A stretch of 64,000 nt of DNA from Pseudomonas quercus (GTDB taxonomy: Bacteria; Pseudomonadota; Gammaproteobacteria; Pseudomonadales; Pseudomonadaceae): NCBI RefSeq assembly GCF_012033695.1, contig NZ_JAAVJI010000005.1:186001-250000 (forward strand), given 5' to 3'. The position numbers were made by a program, and so were the translations under genes. This document shows, one piece after another, positions 47,591 to 57,093 of this stretch. The stretch's first letter is position 1. Each line of letters begins with the position of its first letter. The notes beneath the pieces were generated by a model that was given only the letters and a program-made list of their open reading frames with translations, was not told the DNA's origin and did not search any database.

Positions 47591-48595
47591 ATGACTGCCT
47601 GCCCTGACACCATGACTGCTGTGATCGCACGTGAACCTGGTGGCCCTGACGTACTTGAATGCGTACACCGGGCACTGCCACACCCACGCGAAGGCGAAGT
47701 GCTGATTCGGGTTGCAGCGGCGGGTGTGAACCGGCCTGATGTGATGCAACGCACCGGTGCGCCTGTGCCGCCGGGCACTATCGATGTACTGGGTTTGGAG
47801 GCCGCTGGCACCGTGGTTGCTCTTGGCGACGGGGTGAGCGGTATTGCCTTGGGCGACTCCGTGATGGCGCTGCTCAACGGTGGCGGCTATGCCGAGTATT
47901 GCACGGCCGTGGCCACCCATTGCCTGCCCGTGCCTGAAGGCCTAGGCCTTGAAGCCGCCGCAGGCGTTCCTGAGGCAGCCTTTACCGTGTGGCATAACCT
48001 GTTTGAACTGGGCCGTTTGCAACGCGGCGACACGGTTCTGATCCACAGTGCGGCCAGTGGCGTAGGGACTTTTGCCCTCCAGTGTGCCCAGGCTGCTGGT
48101 GCCCGTGTGATTGCTACGGCCGGTGGCGCCAGCAAGATCGCTGCCTTGGAGGCACTCGGTGTATGGCGTGCAGTGGACCGATACACCCAAGACTTTGTCG
48201 AGGTGGTGGCCGAATGCACCGGTGGGCGTGGTGTGGATGTGGTGCTGGACACGGTTGGCGGTGCCTACGTGCCCCGCAATCTGGCGGCCCTGGCCCCAGG
48301 CGGTCGTCACGTGAGCCTGTCGTTCATGCAGGGGCAAACGGTGGAAGTAGACCTGCTGGTGTTAATGCGCAAGGGCCTGAGCATGACCTCCTCCACCCTG
48401 CGGCCCAAAAGCCGCGAAGAAAAAGCACGGCTGGCAGCCGCCATACGACAGCGCCTGCTGCCCTGGCTGGCGTCAGGCCAGGTGCGCCCTTTGATTCATG
48501 CCGTGCTGCCGCTACAGCAGGCCGCCGACGCTCACCGGCTGCTAGAGGCCAACCTGAACATCGGCAAGGTGCTGCTGGCCGTCGGCACAGCTTAG
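47591..48595 (+). CDS. NAD(P)H:quinone oxidoreductase-like MDR enzyme
   Basis: A 334-aa zinc-free medium-chain dehydrogenase/reductase of the QOR/PIG3 group. VNRPDVMQR in the N-terminal domain and Rossmann motif HSAASGVGTFALQCAQAAGARV near 150-170 (AASGVG bind NADPH). PIG3-like enzymes reduce quinones or enones. It lies 13 bases after the ATPase gene, so it is in the same operon. The physiological substrate in this cluster is unknown. Confidence 0.85.
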   Translation: MTACPDTMTAVIAREPGGPDVLECVHRALPHPREGEVLIRVAAAGVNRPDVMQRTGAPVPPGTIDVLGLEAAGTVVALGDGVSGIALGDSVMALLNGGGYAEYCTAVATHCLPVPEGLGLEAAAGVPEAAFTVWHNLFELGRLQRGDTVLIHSAASGVGTFALQCAQAAGARVIATAGGASKIAALEALGVWRAVDRYTQDFVEVVAECTGGRGVDVVLDTVGGAYVPRNLAALAPGGRHVSLSFMQGQTVEVDLLVLMRKGLSMTSSTLRPKSREEKARLAAAIRQRLLPWLASGQVRPLIHAVLPLQQAADAHRLLEANLNIGKVLLAVGTA

Positions 48596-48684
48596 GCACC
48601 ACACAGGTTGTGTCGTTTAGGGCGATGCCCACCGGGCCTGCCAGCCAAGCAGCAGCGCAGCCTTTCACTGCGTCAGGAGCCACC

Positions 48685-49299
48685 ATGTTCAAGCTTTATT
48701 TCGCCGCGACGTCGGCCTACGTACGCAAGGTGATGGTGTGCGCGCAGGTGCTAGGGCTAGAGAACCAGATCGAAAAACTGGCGTCTGCTGCCCACCCTGT
48801 GGTGCGTGATGAGCGCATCGCCGCCTTCAACCCATTAGCCAAGGTGCCGGCCTTGAAAACGGCCGACGGCCTCTCGCTCTACGACAGCCGAGTGATCTGT
48901 GAATACCTCAACGCATTTGCTGGCGGCCCGCTGTTCCCTGCACAGGGCAATGCTCGCTGGGTAAGCCTCTCCCGCCAGGCGCTGGGTGATGGCCTGATCG
49001 ATGCGGCCCTGCTGGCGCGCTACGAATCCACGGCCCGGCCTGCGGAAAAGCAGTGGGATGGCTGGATAGCGGCGCAACTGACCAAGGTGCGCGCCGCATT
49101 GGCCGAGATCGATAAACAAGCCCCGCTGTTCAGCCCAGCGCCCGATGACATCGGCCTGATCGCCATCGGCTGTGCACTGGGCTACCTGGACTTCCGATTT
49201 GCCGACCTCAACTGGCGTGTCGGCCATCCGGCAGCCGCTGCCTGGTTCGCCACCTTCAGCCAGCACCCTGCCATGCGCGCCACCGTGCCGGTGGCCTGA
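48685..49299 (+). CDS. glutathione S-transferase-like protein
   Basis: A 204-aa GST fold protein: N-terminal thioredoxin-like domain (FKLYFAATSAYVRKVMVCAQ, then NPLAKVPALKTADG with the cis-Pro and SLYDSRVICEYL with the Ser that binds glutathione) and an alpha-helical C-terminal domain. The first catalytic residue is probably Ser10 or Tyr12. ATG 48685 has AGGAG seven bases upstream; the much longer open frame is not used. It is in the same operon as its neighbours and may conjugate or isomerise a pathway intermediate. Confidence 0.85.
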   Translation: MFKLYFAATSAYVRKVMVCAQVLGLENQIEKLASAAHPVVRDERIAAFNPLAKVPALKTADGLSLYDSRVICEYLNAFAGGPLFPAQGNARWVSLSRQALGDGLIDAALLARYESTARPAEKQWDGWIAAQLTKVRAALAEIDKQAPLFSPAPDDIGLIAIGCALGYLDFRFADLNWRVGHPAAAAWFATFSQHPAMRATVPVA

Positions 49300-49316
49300 C
49301 CTCCTGGAGCGTCTTG

Positions 49317-49763
49317 ATGCCTCACACCGTGTTTTTCCTCAACGGCCCCAATGCCAACCTCTACGGTTTGGACAAGAGTGGGACCTACGGCAGCGAAAGT
49401 TTCGCCAGCATCGAACAGGGGTGCCAGTGCCACGCCCATGGCCTGGGGCTTGCCCTGGACTTCCGTCAGAGCAACCACGAAGGGGTGCTGGTTGACTGGA
49501 TTCAGGAAGCCCGCCAGCAGGCCAGCGCCCTGGTTATAAACGCGGCGGGCCTGACCTACAGTTCAGTGCCCATCTTGGATGCCTTGTTGGCGTTCGACGG
49601 CCCGATCGTCGAGGTCCATATGAGCAACCTGTGGAAGCGCGAGAGCTTTCGCCACCACTCCTATGTGTCCAAGGCCGCCACTGGGGTGATTGCCGGGTTC
49701 GGTGCACTGGGCTATCGCCTGGCCCTTTCTGCCGTGGCCGAACTGCTGGAGAACCGCCCATGA
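49317..49763 (+). CDS. type II 3-dehydroquinate dehydratase-like protein (divergent)
   Basis: A 148-aa AroQ-fold protein. Family motifs are NGPNANLYG, FRQSNHEGVLVDWIQEA and VEVHMSNLWKRESFRHHSYVS. The usual substrate loop N-P-G-A-x-T-H-T-S is altered to INAAGLTYSSV, losing the conserved His, and the N-terminal NLNLLG is NANLYG. The fold is clear but dehydroquinate may not be the substrate. Location inside a transport/catabolic operon also suggests another ring or hydroxy-acid dehydration. It overlaps the next gene by four bases. Confidence 0.75.
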   Translation: MPHTVFFLNGPNANLYGLDKSGTYGSESFASIEQGCQCHAHGLGLALDFRQSNHEGVLVDWIQEARQQASALVINAAGLTYSSVPILDALLAFDGPIVEVHMSNLWKRESFRHHSYVSKAATGVIAGFGALGYRLALSAVAELLENRP

Positions 49764-50692
49764 CCCCGACACTGGTGTTTCATAGTGAGTTCGACAGCTT
49801 CGAGCAATGGCAGGCCCTGCTCGCACCCCTGCTGCCCCACGTGCGCATCTGCCAGGAGCAAGACGTAAAAGACCCGGACAGCGTGCACTACGCCCTGGCC
49901 TGGAAGCCCCCGCAAGGGTTCTTTGCCCGCTACCGCAACCTCAAGCTGCTGGTGAACCTCGGTGCCGGCGTGGACCAGTTGGTCGGCCGGGATGACCTTC
50001 CTGCCATTCCTATTACCCGGGTGTCAGACCCCGACATGGGCCGGATGATGGCCAGCTACGTGCTGTTCGCCGTGCTGCGCTATGCCCGTGACATCCCTGC
50101 CTTGGAGCGCGCGCAGCGCGAGTGCCGCTGGCACTACCTGCACCCGCGCCTGCCGGGCAGCATTCGGGTGGGCGTACTTGGCCTGGGCGAACTGGGCGCC
50201 TATGCCGCTCAGGAACTGGCCCGCCAGGGGTTCGATGTCCGGGGCTGGTCGCGCTCGCCCAAGCACTTGCAGGGCGTGTGCTGTGTCAGCGGCCTGGCGC
50301 ACCTGGATGCGTTCATTGCCGAGAGTGACATCCTGGTCACGATGCTGCCATTGACCCCACAGACGCGGCACTTGCTGGACGCCCGGCGCCTGGCCTTGCT
50401 GCCTGAAGGTGCGTGTTTCATCAACGTGTCCCGAGGCGCTGTGGTAGACCAGCAGGCCCTCACCGAAGCATTGAGCACGCGGCGCATTGCCGAGGCAACG
50501 CTGGACGTTTTCGACTATGAACCCCTGCCCCCGCAAGACCCGTTATGGCGCTTGGACAACGTGCTGATCACCCCGCACCTGGCTTCCGTGGCCATTGCAG
50601 AATCCGCGGCTCGGCAGATCGCCGACAACATCGGCCGGGTGGACCGCGGCGAGGCTGTTTTGCATCAGGTGGACCCTGTGCGAGGTTACTGA
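49760..50692 (+). CDS. D-2-hydroxyacid dehydrogenase (GhrA-like)
   Basis: A 310-aa NAD(P)-dependent enzyme reducing glyoxylate or 2-oxo acids. Rossmann motif GVLGLGELGAYAA, catalytic Arg in FINVSRGAVVD, Glu in EATLDVFDYEPLP and His in VLITPHLASVA. ATG overlaps the AroQ-like stop (ATGA). The start inside the upstream gene is rejected. Confidence 0.88.
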   Translation: MTPTLVFHSEFDSFEQWQALLAPLLPHVRICQEQDVKDPDSVHYALAWKPPQGFFARYRNLKLLVNLGAGVDQLVGRDDLPAIPITRVSDPDMGRMMASYVLFAVLRYARDIPALERAQRECRWHYLHPRLPGSIRVGVLGLGELGAYAAQELARQGFDVRGWSRSPKHLQGVCCVSGLAHLDAFIAESDILVTMLPLTPQTRHLLDARRLALLPEGACFINVSRGAVVDQQALTEALSTRRIAEATLDVFDYEPLPPQDPLWRLDNVLITPHLASVAIAESAARQIADNIGRVDRGEAVLHQVDPVRGY

Positions 50693-50876
50693 CCCGGCGC
50701 GCCATTGCCTGGATCGGAATTTTCTATGCAAAGGCACGGCAAAGGCTCTTTTACCGCCTTGAGCGCTCACCCCTAGTATGGCCACAGCTGTTACCCGACC
50801 TGCCGGCGCCTTCACAGGCTGGCTTTGCTTGGCCACCAGGCCACACGCTGGCCCCCTCTACCCGGAGCAGAACACA

Positions 50877-51902
50877 ATGCGTAAAGCCCTCGCCTTGACT
50901 GTACTCAGTGCCAGCTTGCTGGCCAGCGCAACTGCCAGTGCCGCCGATAAACTGGTTATCAGCACTTGGGGCGGCAGCTTTCGCGACCTGATCGACCAAG
51001 CCATTGGCCAGGCCTTTACCCGGCAGACCGGGGTTGAAGTGGAGTACGTAACCGGGGGCACCATTGACCGCTTGAACAAGGCCAAGCTGGCCGGTACCGC
51101 CGAAACCGACCTCACGTTCACCACGGCCCATGTGGGCTGGCTGTACGTCAACGACGGCCTGTTCCAGGAACTGGACCTGAGCAAGGTGCCCAACGCGAAA
51201 AACCTTGTTCACCAAGCCAAGCTCAGCCCGAACCATATTGGCGTGTGGGGTTACGTTTATACCATCGGCTACCGCCCAGACCTGGTGCCCAAAGGCGAGA
51301 CCTTCGAGAGCTGGAATGACCTCTGGAAACCCGAACTCAAAGGCACACTCGCCCTGCCAGACTGGGACCCCAGCCACATCATTGCCGTATCCGCCAAGCT
51401 GGCCGGCGCCGACGCCCAGCACTGGGAAAAGGGACAGGACAAACTCAAGGCCCTGATCCCCACTATCAAGTCCTTCTATACCAACGATGCCAACAGCCAG
51501 CAGTTGATCGCCACCGGCGAAACACCCGTACAAGTGATGCTCTCCATGAACGCCTATCACATGATGGAAGAAGGCGTGGACATCAAGCTGGCCATCCCCA
51601 AGGAAGGCGCCGTGCTCGGCATCGATGCCATGGGCATCAACAAGGGCAGCCACCACGCTGACCTGGCGTACCAGTTCATGAACATTGCGCTGTCCCCTGA
51701 GGTACAGGCCAAGATTGCCCAGATCAACCGTGGCAGCCCAGTGGTGACCAACGCTACGGTTGACCCGGAGATTGCCAAGCTGCCGGGCATGCTCACCACA
51801 CCGGCCCAGTGGGACGCCACTATCGACGTTGATCCCAAGCTGCGTGCCGAGGCAACCGCCGAATGGCGTAAGTGGTTCTCGGAAAACATCATGGCGCATT
51901 GA
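50877..51902 (+). CDS. periplasmic substrate-binding protein, PotD-like
   Basis: A 341-aa extracellular solute-binding protein. Signal peptide MRKALALTVLSASLLASATA with cleavage after ASA (about residue 22). The mature start DKLVISTWGGSFRDL is typical of the PotD/PotF group. Ligands in this group are polyamines, opines and related amines; key aromatic residues are present (W31, W66, Y87 region) but the ligand cannot be assigned. It is part of the ABC importer with 46423, 51983 and 52851. Confidence 0.88.
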   Translation: MRKALALTVLSASLLASATASAADKLVISTWGGSFRDLIDQAIGQAFTRQTGVEVEYVTGGTIDRLNKAKLAGTAETDLTFTTAHVGWLYVNDGLFQELDLSKVPNAKNLVHQAKLSPNHIGVWGYVYTIGYRPDLVPKGETFESWNDLWKPELKGTLALPDWDPSHIIAVSAKLAGADAQHWEKGQDKLKALIPTIKSFYTNDANSQQLIATGETPVQVMLSMNAYHMMEEGVDIKLAIPKEGAVLGIDAMGINKGSHHADLAYQFMNIALSPEVQAKIAQINRGSPVVTNATVDPEIAKLPGMLTTPAQWDATIDVDPKLRAEATAEWRKWFSENIMAH

Positions 51903-51982
51903 GGTGCCCCGCAAGCGCAGGCAGCGCTGCGCCTGAGGCAAAGCGCGTTTATCGATAGCGGTGCCTGTGGTGGCCGCGCTGG

Positions 51983-52849
51983 ATGGAAAACCCTATGACT
52001 CGTAACCCTGCGTTTGTTCGCTGGTTCCTGCTGCCCTCGGTACTCACGGCACTGGGCCTGACCCTGGCCATGCTCACGGTGTTGCAATACAGCGTACGAG
52101 CTTATGTTCCAGGCTCGCTGGAGGTGGGAGGCTTCACCTTGGCCAACTTCCAGGGCATGCTCAAGCCGCTGTATGCAGAGGCCTTCCTCAATACCCTTTC
52201 ACTCAGTTTCAAGACGGCAGTGTTCGGGCTGCTGCTGAGTTACCCCCTGGCCTATGCGCTGGTGCGTACACAGACCGCTTGGCTGAAGTCGTGCATCCTG
52301 ATCATTGCGATCACGCCTCTGTTTCTTGGGGAGGTGGTGCGGACCTACTCATGGATTATCGTGCTGGGCAGCAGTGGCTTCCTTAACAGCCTGTTGCTGG
52401 GCATTGGGCTGATCGACAAGCCGCTGCAGTTGATGTTCACCAACACCGGTGTGGTGCTGGCTTTGGTCCATGTCACCCTGCCCATTATGGTGCTGATGCT
52501 GGCCACCGGCCTATCGCACATTGACCCTGGCTACGAAAAAGCCGCCACCAGCCTTGGCGCTGGGCCCGTTCGCGCCTTTTTGACCGTTACCCTACCGCTG
52601 TCGCTGCCCGGTATTGTGGCCAGCGTCACTACGGCGTTCGCCTGGACGTTCAGTGCCTTTGCGACGCCGCAGTTGATCGGTGGAGGGCGAGTGAGCACGC
52701 TCGCCACATTGGTGTATCAGCTGGGCTTCTCCTCACTCAATTTCCCTTTCGCTGCCGCCCTCAGCATTGCCGGCCTGGTGCTGACGGTACTGGTGCTGGC
52801 CGCCCTCAAGCGCATGAGCCGCTCGCTGCAGAACGTGGGAGCCCACTGA
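51983..52849 (+). CDS. ABC importer permease, PotB-like
   Basis: A 288-aa protein with six membrane helices and the EAA coupling loop GYEKAATSLGAGPVRAFLTVTLPL. ATG 51983 or 51995 can be the start; the second has GGAAA at better spacing. It overlaps no neighbour but ends two bases before the next permease. Confidence 0.88.
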   Translation: MENPMTRNPAFVRWFLLPSVLTALGLTLAMLTVLQYSVRAYVPGSLEVGGFTLANFQGMLKPLYAEAFLNTLSLSFKTAVFGLLLSYPLAYALVRTQTAWLKSCILIIAITPLFLGEVVRTYSWIIVLGSSGFLNSLLLGIGLIDKPLQLMFTNTGVVLALVHVTLPIMVLMLATGLSHIDPGYEKAATSLGAGPVRAFLTVTLPLSLPGIVASVTTAFAWTFSAFATPQLIGGGRVSTLATLVYQLGFSSLNFPFAAALSIAGLVLTVLVLAALKRMSRSLQNVGAH

Positions 52850-52850
52850 G

Positions 52851-53669
52851 ATGACCCGTTCCAATCAAGACAGGTGGCTAGGCTACGCCGGGCGGGTGCT
52901 GGTAGGGCTGATCCTGTGTTTCGTACTGCTGCCCACCGTGGTGGTGATCATCTCTTCGTTCAGCAGCACCTCGGTACTGTTCTTCCCGCCCAAGGGCTGG
53001 TCGCTGCGGTGGTTCGAGCGCGCCCTGAGCTACGCTGATTTCCGCCATGGCCTCTCTGCCGGCCTGGTGGTCACGGCGTGGGCTTCGACCCTGGCCGTGC
53101 TGATCGGTACTGCTCTGGCCATCGCCATCAACCGCTACACGTTCCGGTTCAAAGCAGTGGTGGAGGCGGTACTGCTGTCACCCCTGTTCATTCCCCACTT
53201 CACCATTGGCCTGGGCCTGCTGATGCTGGTGGCGCAGTTCAACCTGGGACGCGGCTATGCCTTGGTGATTTTCTGCCACGTGCTGCTGGTGCTGCCCTTC
53301 GTGCTACGCAGCCTCTATGTGTCGCTGCACAACGTGGAGCAACGTATCGAGCTCGCTGCCGCCAGCCTTGGTGCCTCGCCTTTACGGGTGGTGTGGACCA
53401 TTACGGTACCGCTGATCGTGCCCGGCCTGTTCGGCGGCTGGCTGTTCGCGGCAATCCTTTCCTTCAATGAGTTCACCGCATCGCTGTTCGTGACCACCCA
53501 GGCGACCCAGACACTGCCGGTGGCCATGTACAACTATGTGCGGGAATTCGCCGACCCCACGCTAGCAGCCTTATCGGTGATGTATATCGCCGTTACGGCC
53601 ACCCTGCTGACCTTGGCCAACCGCTTTTTCGGGCTGGGCCGGATACTCAACGTTGATGCGCCGCGCTAG
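52851..53669 (+). CDS. ABC importer permease, PotC-like
   Basis: A 272-aa protein with six membrane helices and EAA loop IELAAASLGASPLRVVWTITVPL. It forms the heterodimeric channel with the preceding PotB-like protein. It starts two bases after that gene ends. Confidence 0.88.
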   Translation: MTRSNQDRWLGYAGRVLVGLILCFVLLPTVVVIISSFSSTSVLFFPPKGWSLRWFERALSYADFRHGLSAGLVVTAWASTLAVLIGTALAIAINRYTFRFKAVVEAVLLSPLFIPHFTIGLGLLMLVAQFNLGRGYALVIFCHVLLVLPFVLRSLYVSLHNVEQRIELAAASLGASPLRVVWTITVPLIVPGLFGGWLFAAILSFNEFTASLFVTTQATQTLPVAMYNYVREFADPTLAALSVMYIAVTATLLTLANRFFGLGRILNVDAPR

Positions 53670-53687
53670 GCCACAGAGGAACCGAGC

Positions 53688-54362
53688 ATGACCTTTTCAA
53701 TCACGGGCCGTTGCGCCAAAACCGGCCAACTGGGCATTGCCATCAGCTCTTCAAGTATCGCGGTAGGCGCCCGCTGCCCCTGGGTACGGCCAGGTGTGGG
53801 CGCGGTCTCGACACAAAACGTTACCCTTCCCGCCCTGGGCGAACGCGCGCTGGATCAACTGGCCGCTGGGCTGGCGCCAGACGCAGCCAGAGACGCTGCC
53901 CTTGCCACGGACCCTTTTAGCCAGTACCGGCAACTGACCATGATCGACGCCCAGGGCCGCACGTCGCATTTCAGCGGCAGCGAAACCCTTGGCTGCCACA
54001 TGGCATTGGCTGGCGAGCAATGTGTAGGCGCCGGCAACATGCTAGCCAGTGCTTCAGTGATCGAGGCCTTGGTTCGGGCTTTCGAGCGCAGCGAGGGCGC
54101 CCTGGCGGATCGTCTGCTGGCTGCGATGCAAGCGGCCATGGCCGCCGGGGGCGAAGCCGGGCCGGTGCATTCGGCAGCGCTGGTCGTAGTGGGTGAGCAG
54201 CGCTGGCCTATCGTCAACCTTCGCGTGGATTGGGCCGACGAAGACCCCATCGCCCAGTTGGCCCAGCTGTGGGTCGCTTATCAGCCCCAGATGCAGGATT
54301 ACATTACCCGCGCCCTGGACCCTACCAAGGCACCGAGCTACGGCGTGCCCGGAGACGAATGA
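53688..54362 (+). CDS. DUF1028 family protein
   Basis: A 224-aa protein of DUF1028, an Ntn-hydrolase-like fold. MTFSITGRCAKTGQLGIAIS (start), ALVVVGEQRWPIVNLRVDW and an acidic C-terminal part are family features. DUF1028 genes are often found beside amino-acid or amide catabolic genes, and their reaction is unproven. Its stop overlaps the ArgE-like start by one base (TGATG). Confidence 0.85.
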   Translation: MTFSITGRCAKTGQLGIAISSSSIAVGARCPWVRPGVGAVSTQNVTLPALGERALDQLAAGLAPDAARDAALATDPFSQYRQLTMIDAQGRTSHFSGSETLGCHMALAGEQCVGAGNMLASASVIEALVRAFERSEGALADRLLAAMQAAMAAGGEAGPVHSAALVVVGEQRWPIVNLRVDWADEDPIAQLAQLWVAYQPQMQDYITRALDPTKAPSYGVPGDE

Positions 54363-55513
54363 TGAACAGCCAAGCGCTTCTCGGCAAACTGGTGGCCTTC
54401 GACACGACCAGCCGGGAGTCCAACCTGGCGCTGATTGAGTTCGTGCGCGATTACCTTGCCGAACTGAAGGTCCCCTGCGAACTCATCTTCAATGAGGCGC
54501 GAACCAAGGCGAACCTGTTCGCGACCCTTGGCCCGGACGATAGGCCGGGCATCGTGCTGTCTGGGCACACCGACGTGGTGCCGGTGGATGGCCAACCCTG
54601 GACCACGCCCCCTTTCCAGCTCACCGAAAAGGACGGCAGGTTATATGGCCGCGGCACCGCCGACATGAAGGGCTACATCGCCTGCGTGCTGGCTGCAGCC
54701 CCAAGGTTTCTTGCCCAGCCGCTGCGGATGCCTGTGCAGATTGCCCTGTCCTACGACGAAGAAGTGGGCTGCCTGGGCGTGCGAGACCTGCTCGTTCATC
54801 TTGGCCAACGGCCGCAAAAACCGTTGCTGTGTATCATCGGCGAGCCTACCGAGCTGCGCCCCGTGCTGGGCCACAAGGGCAAACTGGCCATGCGCTGTGA
54901 CGTGCACGGGGCCGCCTGCCATTCGGCCTACGCGCCCGAGGGCGTCAATGCAATCGAATATGCTGCCGAGCTGATCGGTGAGTTGGGCCGCATCGGCCAC
55001 CGCCTGCGCGATCCAGCCCTGTGCGACCCGCGCTTCAACCCGCCCTTCAGCACCGTGCAAACCGGTGTGATCTCCGGTGGCAAGGCCTTGAACATTGTGC
55101 CGGCCGATTGCCGTTTCGACTTTGAGGTGCGTGCGCTTCCCGCCATGGCACCGGGCGACGTGGCCGTTGAGCTGGAGCGTTACGCTCAGGAACAGGTACT
55201 GCCCAGAATGCGGGCGGTCAATGCCAGCAGTGACATTCGTTTTTCACCGCTTTCTGCCTACCCAGGCCTGGCCACCGACGCTGGCAGCGAAGCGGCGAAG
55301 TTGATTGCGCAACTGTGCGGTTCCGATGACTTCGGCACCGTGGCCTTCGGGACCGAAGGTGGCCTGTTCGACGCCATAGGCATACCCACCGTGGTGTGCG
55401 GCCCTGGCTCCATGGACCAGGGCCATAAGCCCGACGAATTCGTCAGCCTGGCTCAGCTCCAGGCGTGTGATGCACTGCTGGAACGGTTAGCGGACTACGT
55501 GGCGATGCCCTAG
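54362..55513 (+). CDS. argE: ArgE-like N-acyl amino acid deacylase
   Basis: A 383-aa M20 metallopeptidase-family enzyme. Zinc ligands and catalytic residues: H-x-D in LSGHTDVVPVDG, D in GRGTADMKG, catalytic Glu pair in YDEEVGC, then GEPTEL and the final H in MDQGHKPDEF. The dimerisation domain lies at about 180-290. It is annotated acetylornithine deacetylase by family, but in this operon it more likely removes an acyl group from the imported substrate or an intermediate. Confidence 0.85.
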   Translation: MNSQALLGKLVAFDTTSRESNLALIEFVRDYLAELKVPCELIFNEARTKANLFATLGPDDRPGIVLSGHTDVVPVDGQPWTTPPFQLTEKDGRLYGRGTADMKGYIACVLAAAPRFLAQPLRMPVQIALSYDEEVGCLGVRDLLVHLGQRPQKPLLCIIGEPTELRPVLGHKGKLAMRCDVHGAACHSAYAPEGVNAIEYAAELIGELGRIGHRLRDPALCDPRFNPPFSTVQTGVISGGKALNIVPADCRFDFEVRALPAMAPGDVAVELERYAQEQVLPRMRAVNASSDIRFSPLSAYPGLATDAGSEAAKLIAQLCGSDDFGTVAFGTEGGLFDAIGIPTVVCGPGSMDQGHKPDEFVSLAQLQACDALLERLADYVAMP

Positions 55514-55744
55514 GCGGACAGGACACTGCACGTTTCGAACACCGCAGCTAACAGCGTTTGGCTAATAAGGCGGCTGATAACTTTCGACTCGCCCGGCGAT
55601 GACTTCGCTTTGTTTTTTCCTAAGCGCTGAATACAAAAAGCCTGATTTCTAAAAGCACGTGACCTGATCAGACTTACCTACAGCCGGAAGTTGGCACCTG
55701 CCCTCTACCTAACACACCGCGTCGCCTTTCTCTAGGAAACGAAC

Positions 55745-56995
55745 ATGTCAGTTGAAACGATCAACACCTTAGTGGTCGGTGCCGGACAGGCTGGGATCGC
55801 AATGAGCGAGCACCTTTCGTTGATGGGCGTACCCCACATTGTGCTAGAGCGCAGCCGCATTGCTGAACGCTGGCGTTCGGAGCGCTGGGACTCGTTGGTA
55901 GCCAACGGCCCCGCCTGGCATGACCGCTTTCCGACCATGAAATTCGACAACGTGTCCCCGGAAACTTTCCCGCCGAAGGAGCGCATGGCCAAGTACTTCG
56001 AAGACTACGTGTCCATGCTTAGCGCGCCCGTGCGCACAGGGGTGGAAGTATTGAAAGCGGAACGCTTGAGCGGCCGCCGTGGCTTCAGGGTCATCACCTC
56101 TGAGGGCGTGATCGAGGCCGCCAACGTGGTCGCCGCCACAGGCCCCTTCCAGAAACCCACGTTTCCGCAGATCGTCCCTGCAAGCGCCAAGGTGCACCAG
56201 TTGCACTCCTCAGCCTACAAGAACCCCGGCCAACTGCCAGAAGGTGCCGTGCTGGTGGTCGGTGCGGGCGCCTCTGGCTCACAGATCGCCGAGGAGCTGC
56301 AGAAGGCCGGCAGAACCGTCTACCTGTCGGTAGGCGAGCATTACCGCCCACCCCGCACCTACCGTGGGCGTGACTATTGCTGGTGGCTTGGCGCACTGGG
56401 CCTGTGGGACGAAGTGAAGGTTCGCCCAAAAAAGGAGCACGTTGCGTTTGCGGTCAGCGGCTATGAAGGTGGCCGTACTGTGGACTTCCGTCGGCTTGCC
56501 CACGCCGGCATCACCCTGTTAGGTATTACCAAAGCCTATAACCACGGCGTCATCGAGCTTCAGGAAGGTTTGGCCAAGAACATTGCCGACGGCGACCAGG
56601 CGTACTTCGATGTGCTGCGCGACGCTGATGCCTATATCGAACAGAATGGCCTGCCTTTCCCTCCAGAGCCTGAAGCCTGGTCCTTGCTGCCCGATCCGGA
56701 TTGCATTACCCACCCGATCACGACGCTCGATCTGGATCAGGCCGGTATTGGCACTATCCTGTGGGCAACCGGGTTCAAGTTCGACTTCAGCTGGCTAAAC
56801 GTGAATGCTTTCGACGACAAGGGCCTGCCGTTTCATAAGCGCGGCATTTCCGCTGAGAGCGGTATTTATTTCCTAGGGCTTCCCAACCTAGTCAACCGGG
56901 CGTCCTCGTTCATTTACGGTGTGTGGCACGACGCCAAATACCTTGCGGACCATATTGTTCTCCAGAACGACTACATGGCCTACGAAAAGGCCTGA
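55745..56995 (+). CDS. flavin-containing monooxygenase
   Basis: A 416-aa class B flavoprotein monooxygenase related to CzcO/FMO. FAD motif GAGQAG near residue 12, NADPH motif GAGASG near residue 180, and an ATGPFQKPTFP hinge resembling the FMO linker. It oxygenates nitrogen, sulfur or ketone groups in relatives. A 230-base gap separates it from the ArgE-like gene, so it may have its own promoter, although the downstream oxidase gene follows closely. Confidence 0.82.
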   Translation: MSVETINTLVVGAGQAGIAMSEHLSLMGVPHIVLERSRIAERWRSERWDSLVANGPAWHDRFPTMKFDNVSPETFPPKERMAKYFEDYVSMLSAPVRTGVEVLKAERLSGRRGFRVITSEGVIEAANVVAATGPFQKPTFPQIVPASAKVHQLHSSAYKNPGQLPEGAVLVVGAGASGSQIAEELQKAGRTVYLSVGEHYRPPRTYRGRDYCWWLGALGLWDEVKVRPKKEHVAFAVSGYEGGRTVDFRRLAHAGITLLGITKAYNHGVIELQEGLAKNIADGDQAYFDVLRDADAYIEQNGLPFPPEPEAWSLLPDPDCITHPITTLDLDQAGIGTILWATGFKFDFSWLNVNAFDDKGLPFHKRGISAESGIYFLGLPNLVNRASSFIYGVWHDAKYLADHIVLQNDYMAYEKA

Positions 56996-57093
56996 CATCG
57001 CCCTGGGCTGAACACCTCATGCCCGCCTGTGCTGCGTTCGATAGCGATGCGGCGGGCCTGTTATGGCAGCAACACGTCAGAAACGCTCAAACC

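Noticed and set aside
48082..48684. N-terminal extension of the GST gene
   Set aside because: Overlaps the quinone oxidoreductase in another frame; AGGAG and ATG at 48685 define the real start.
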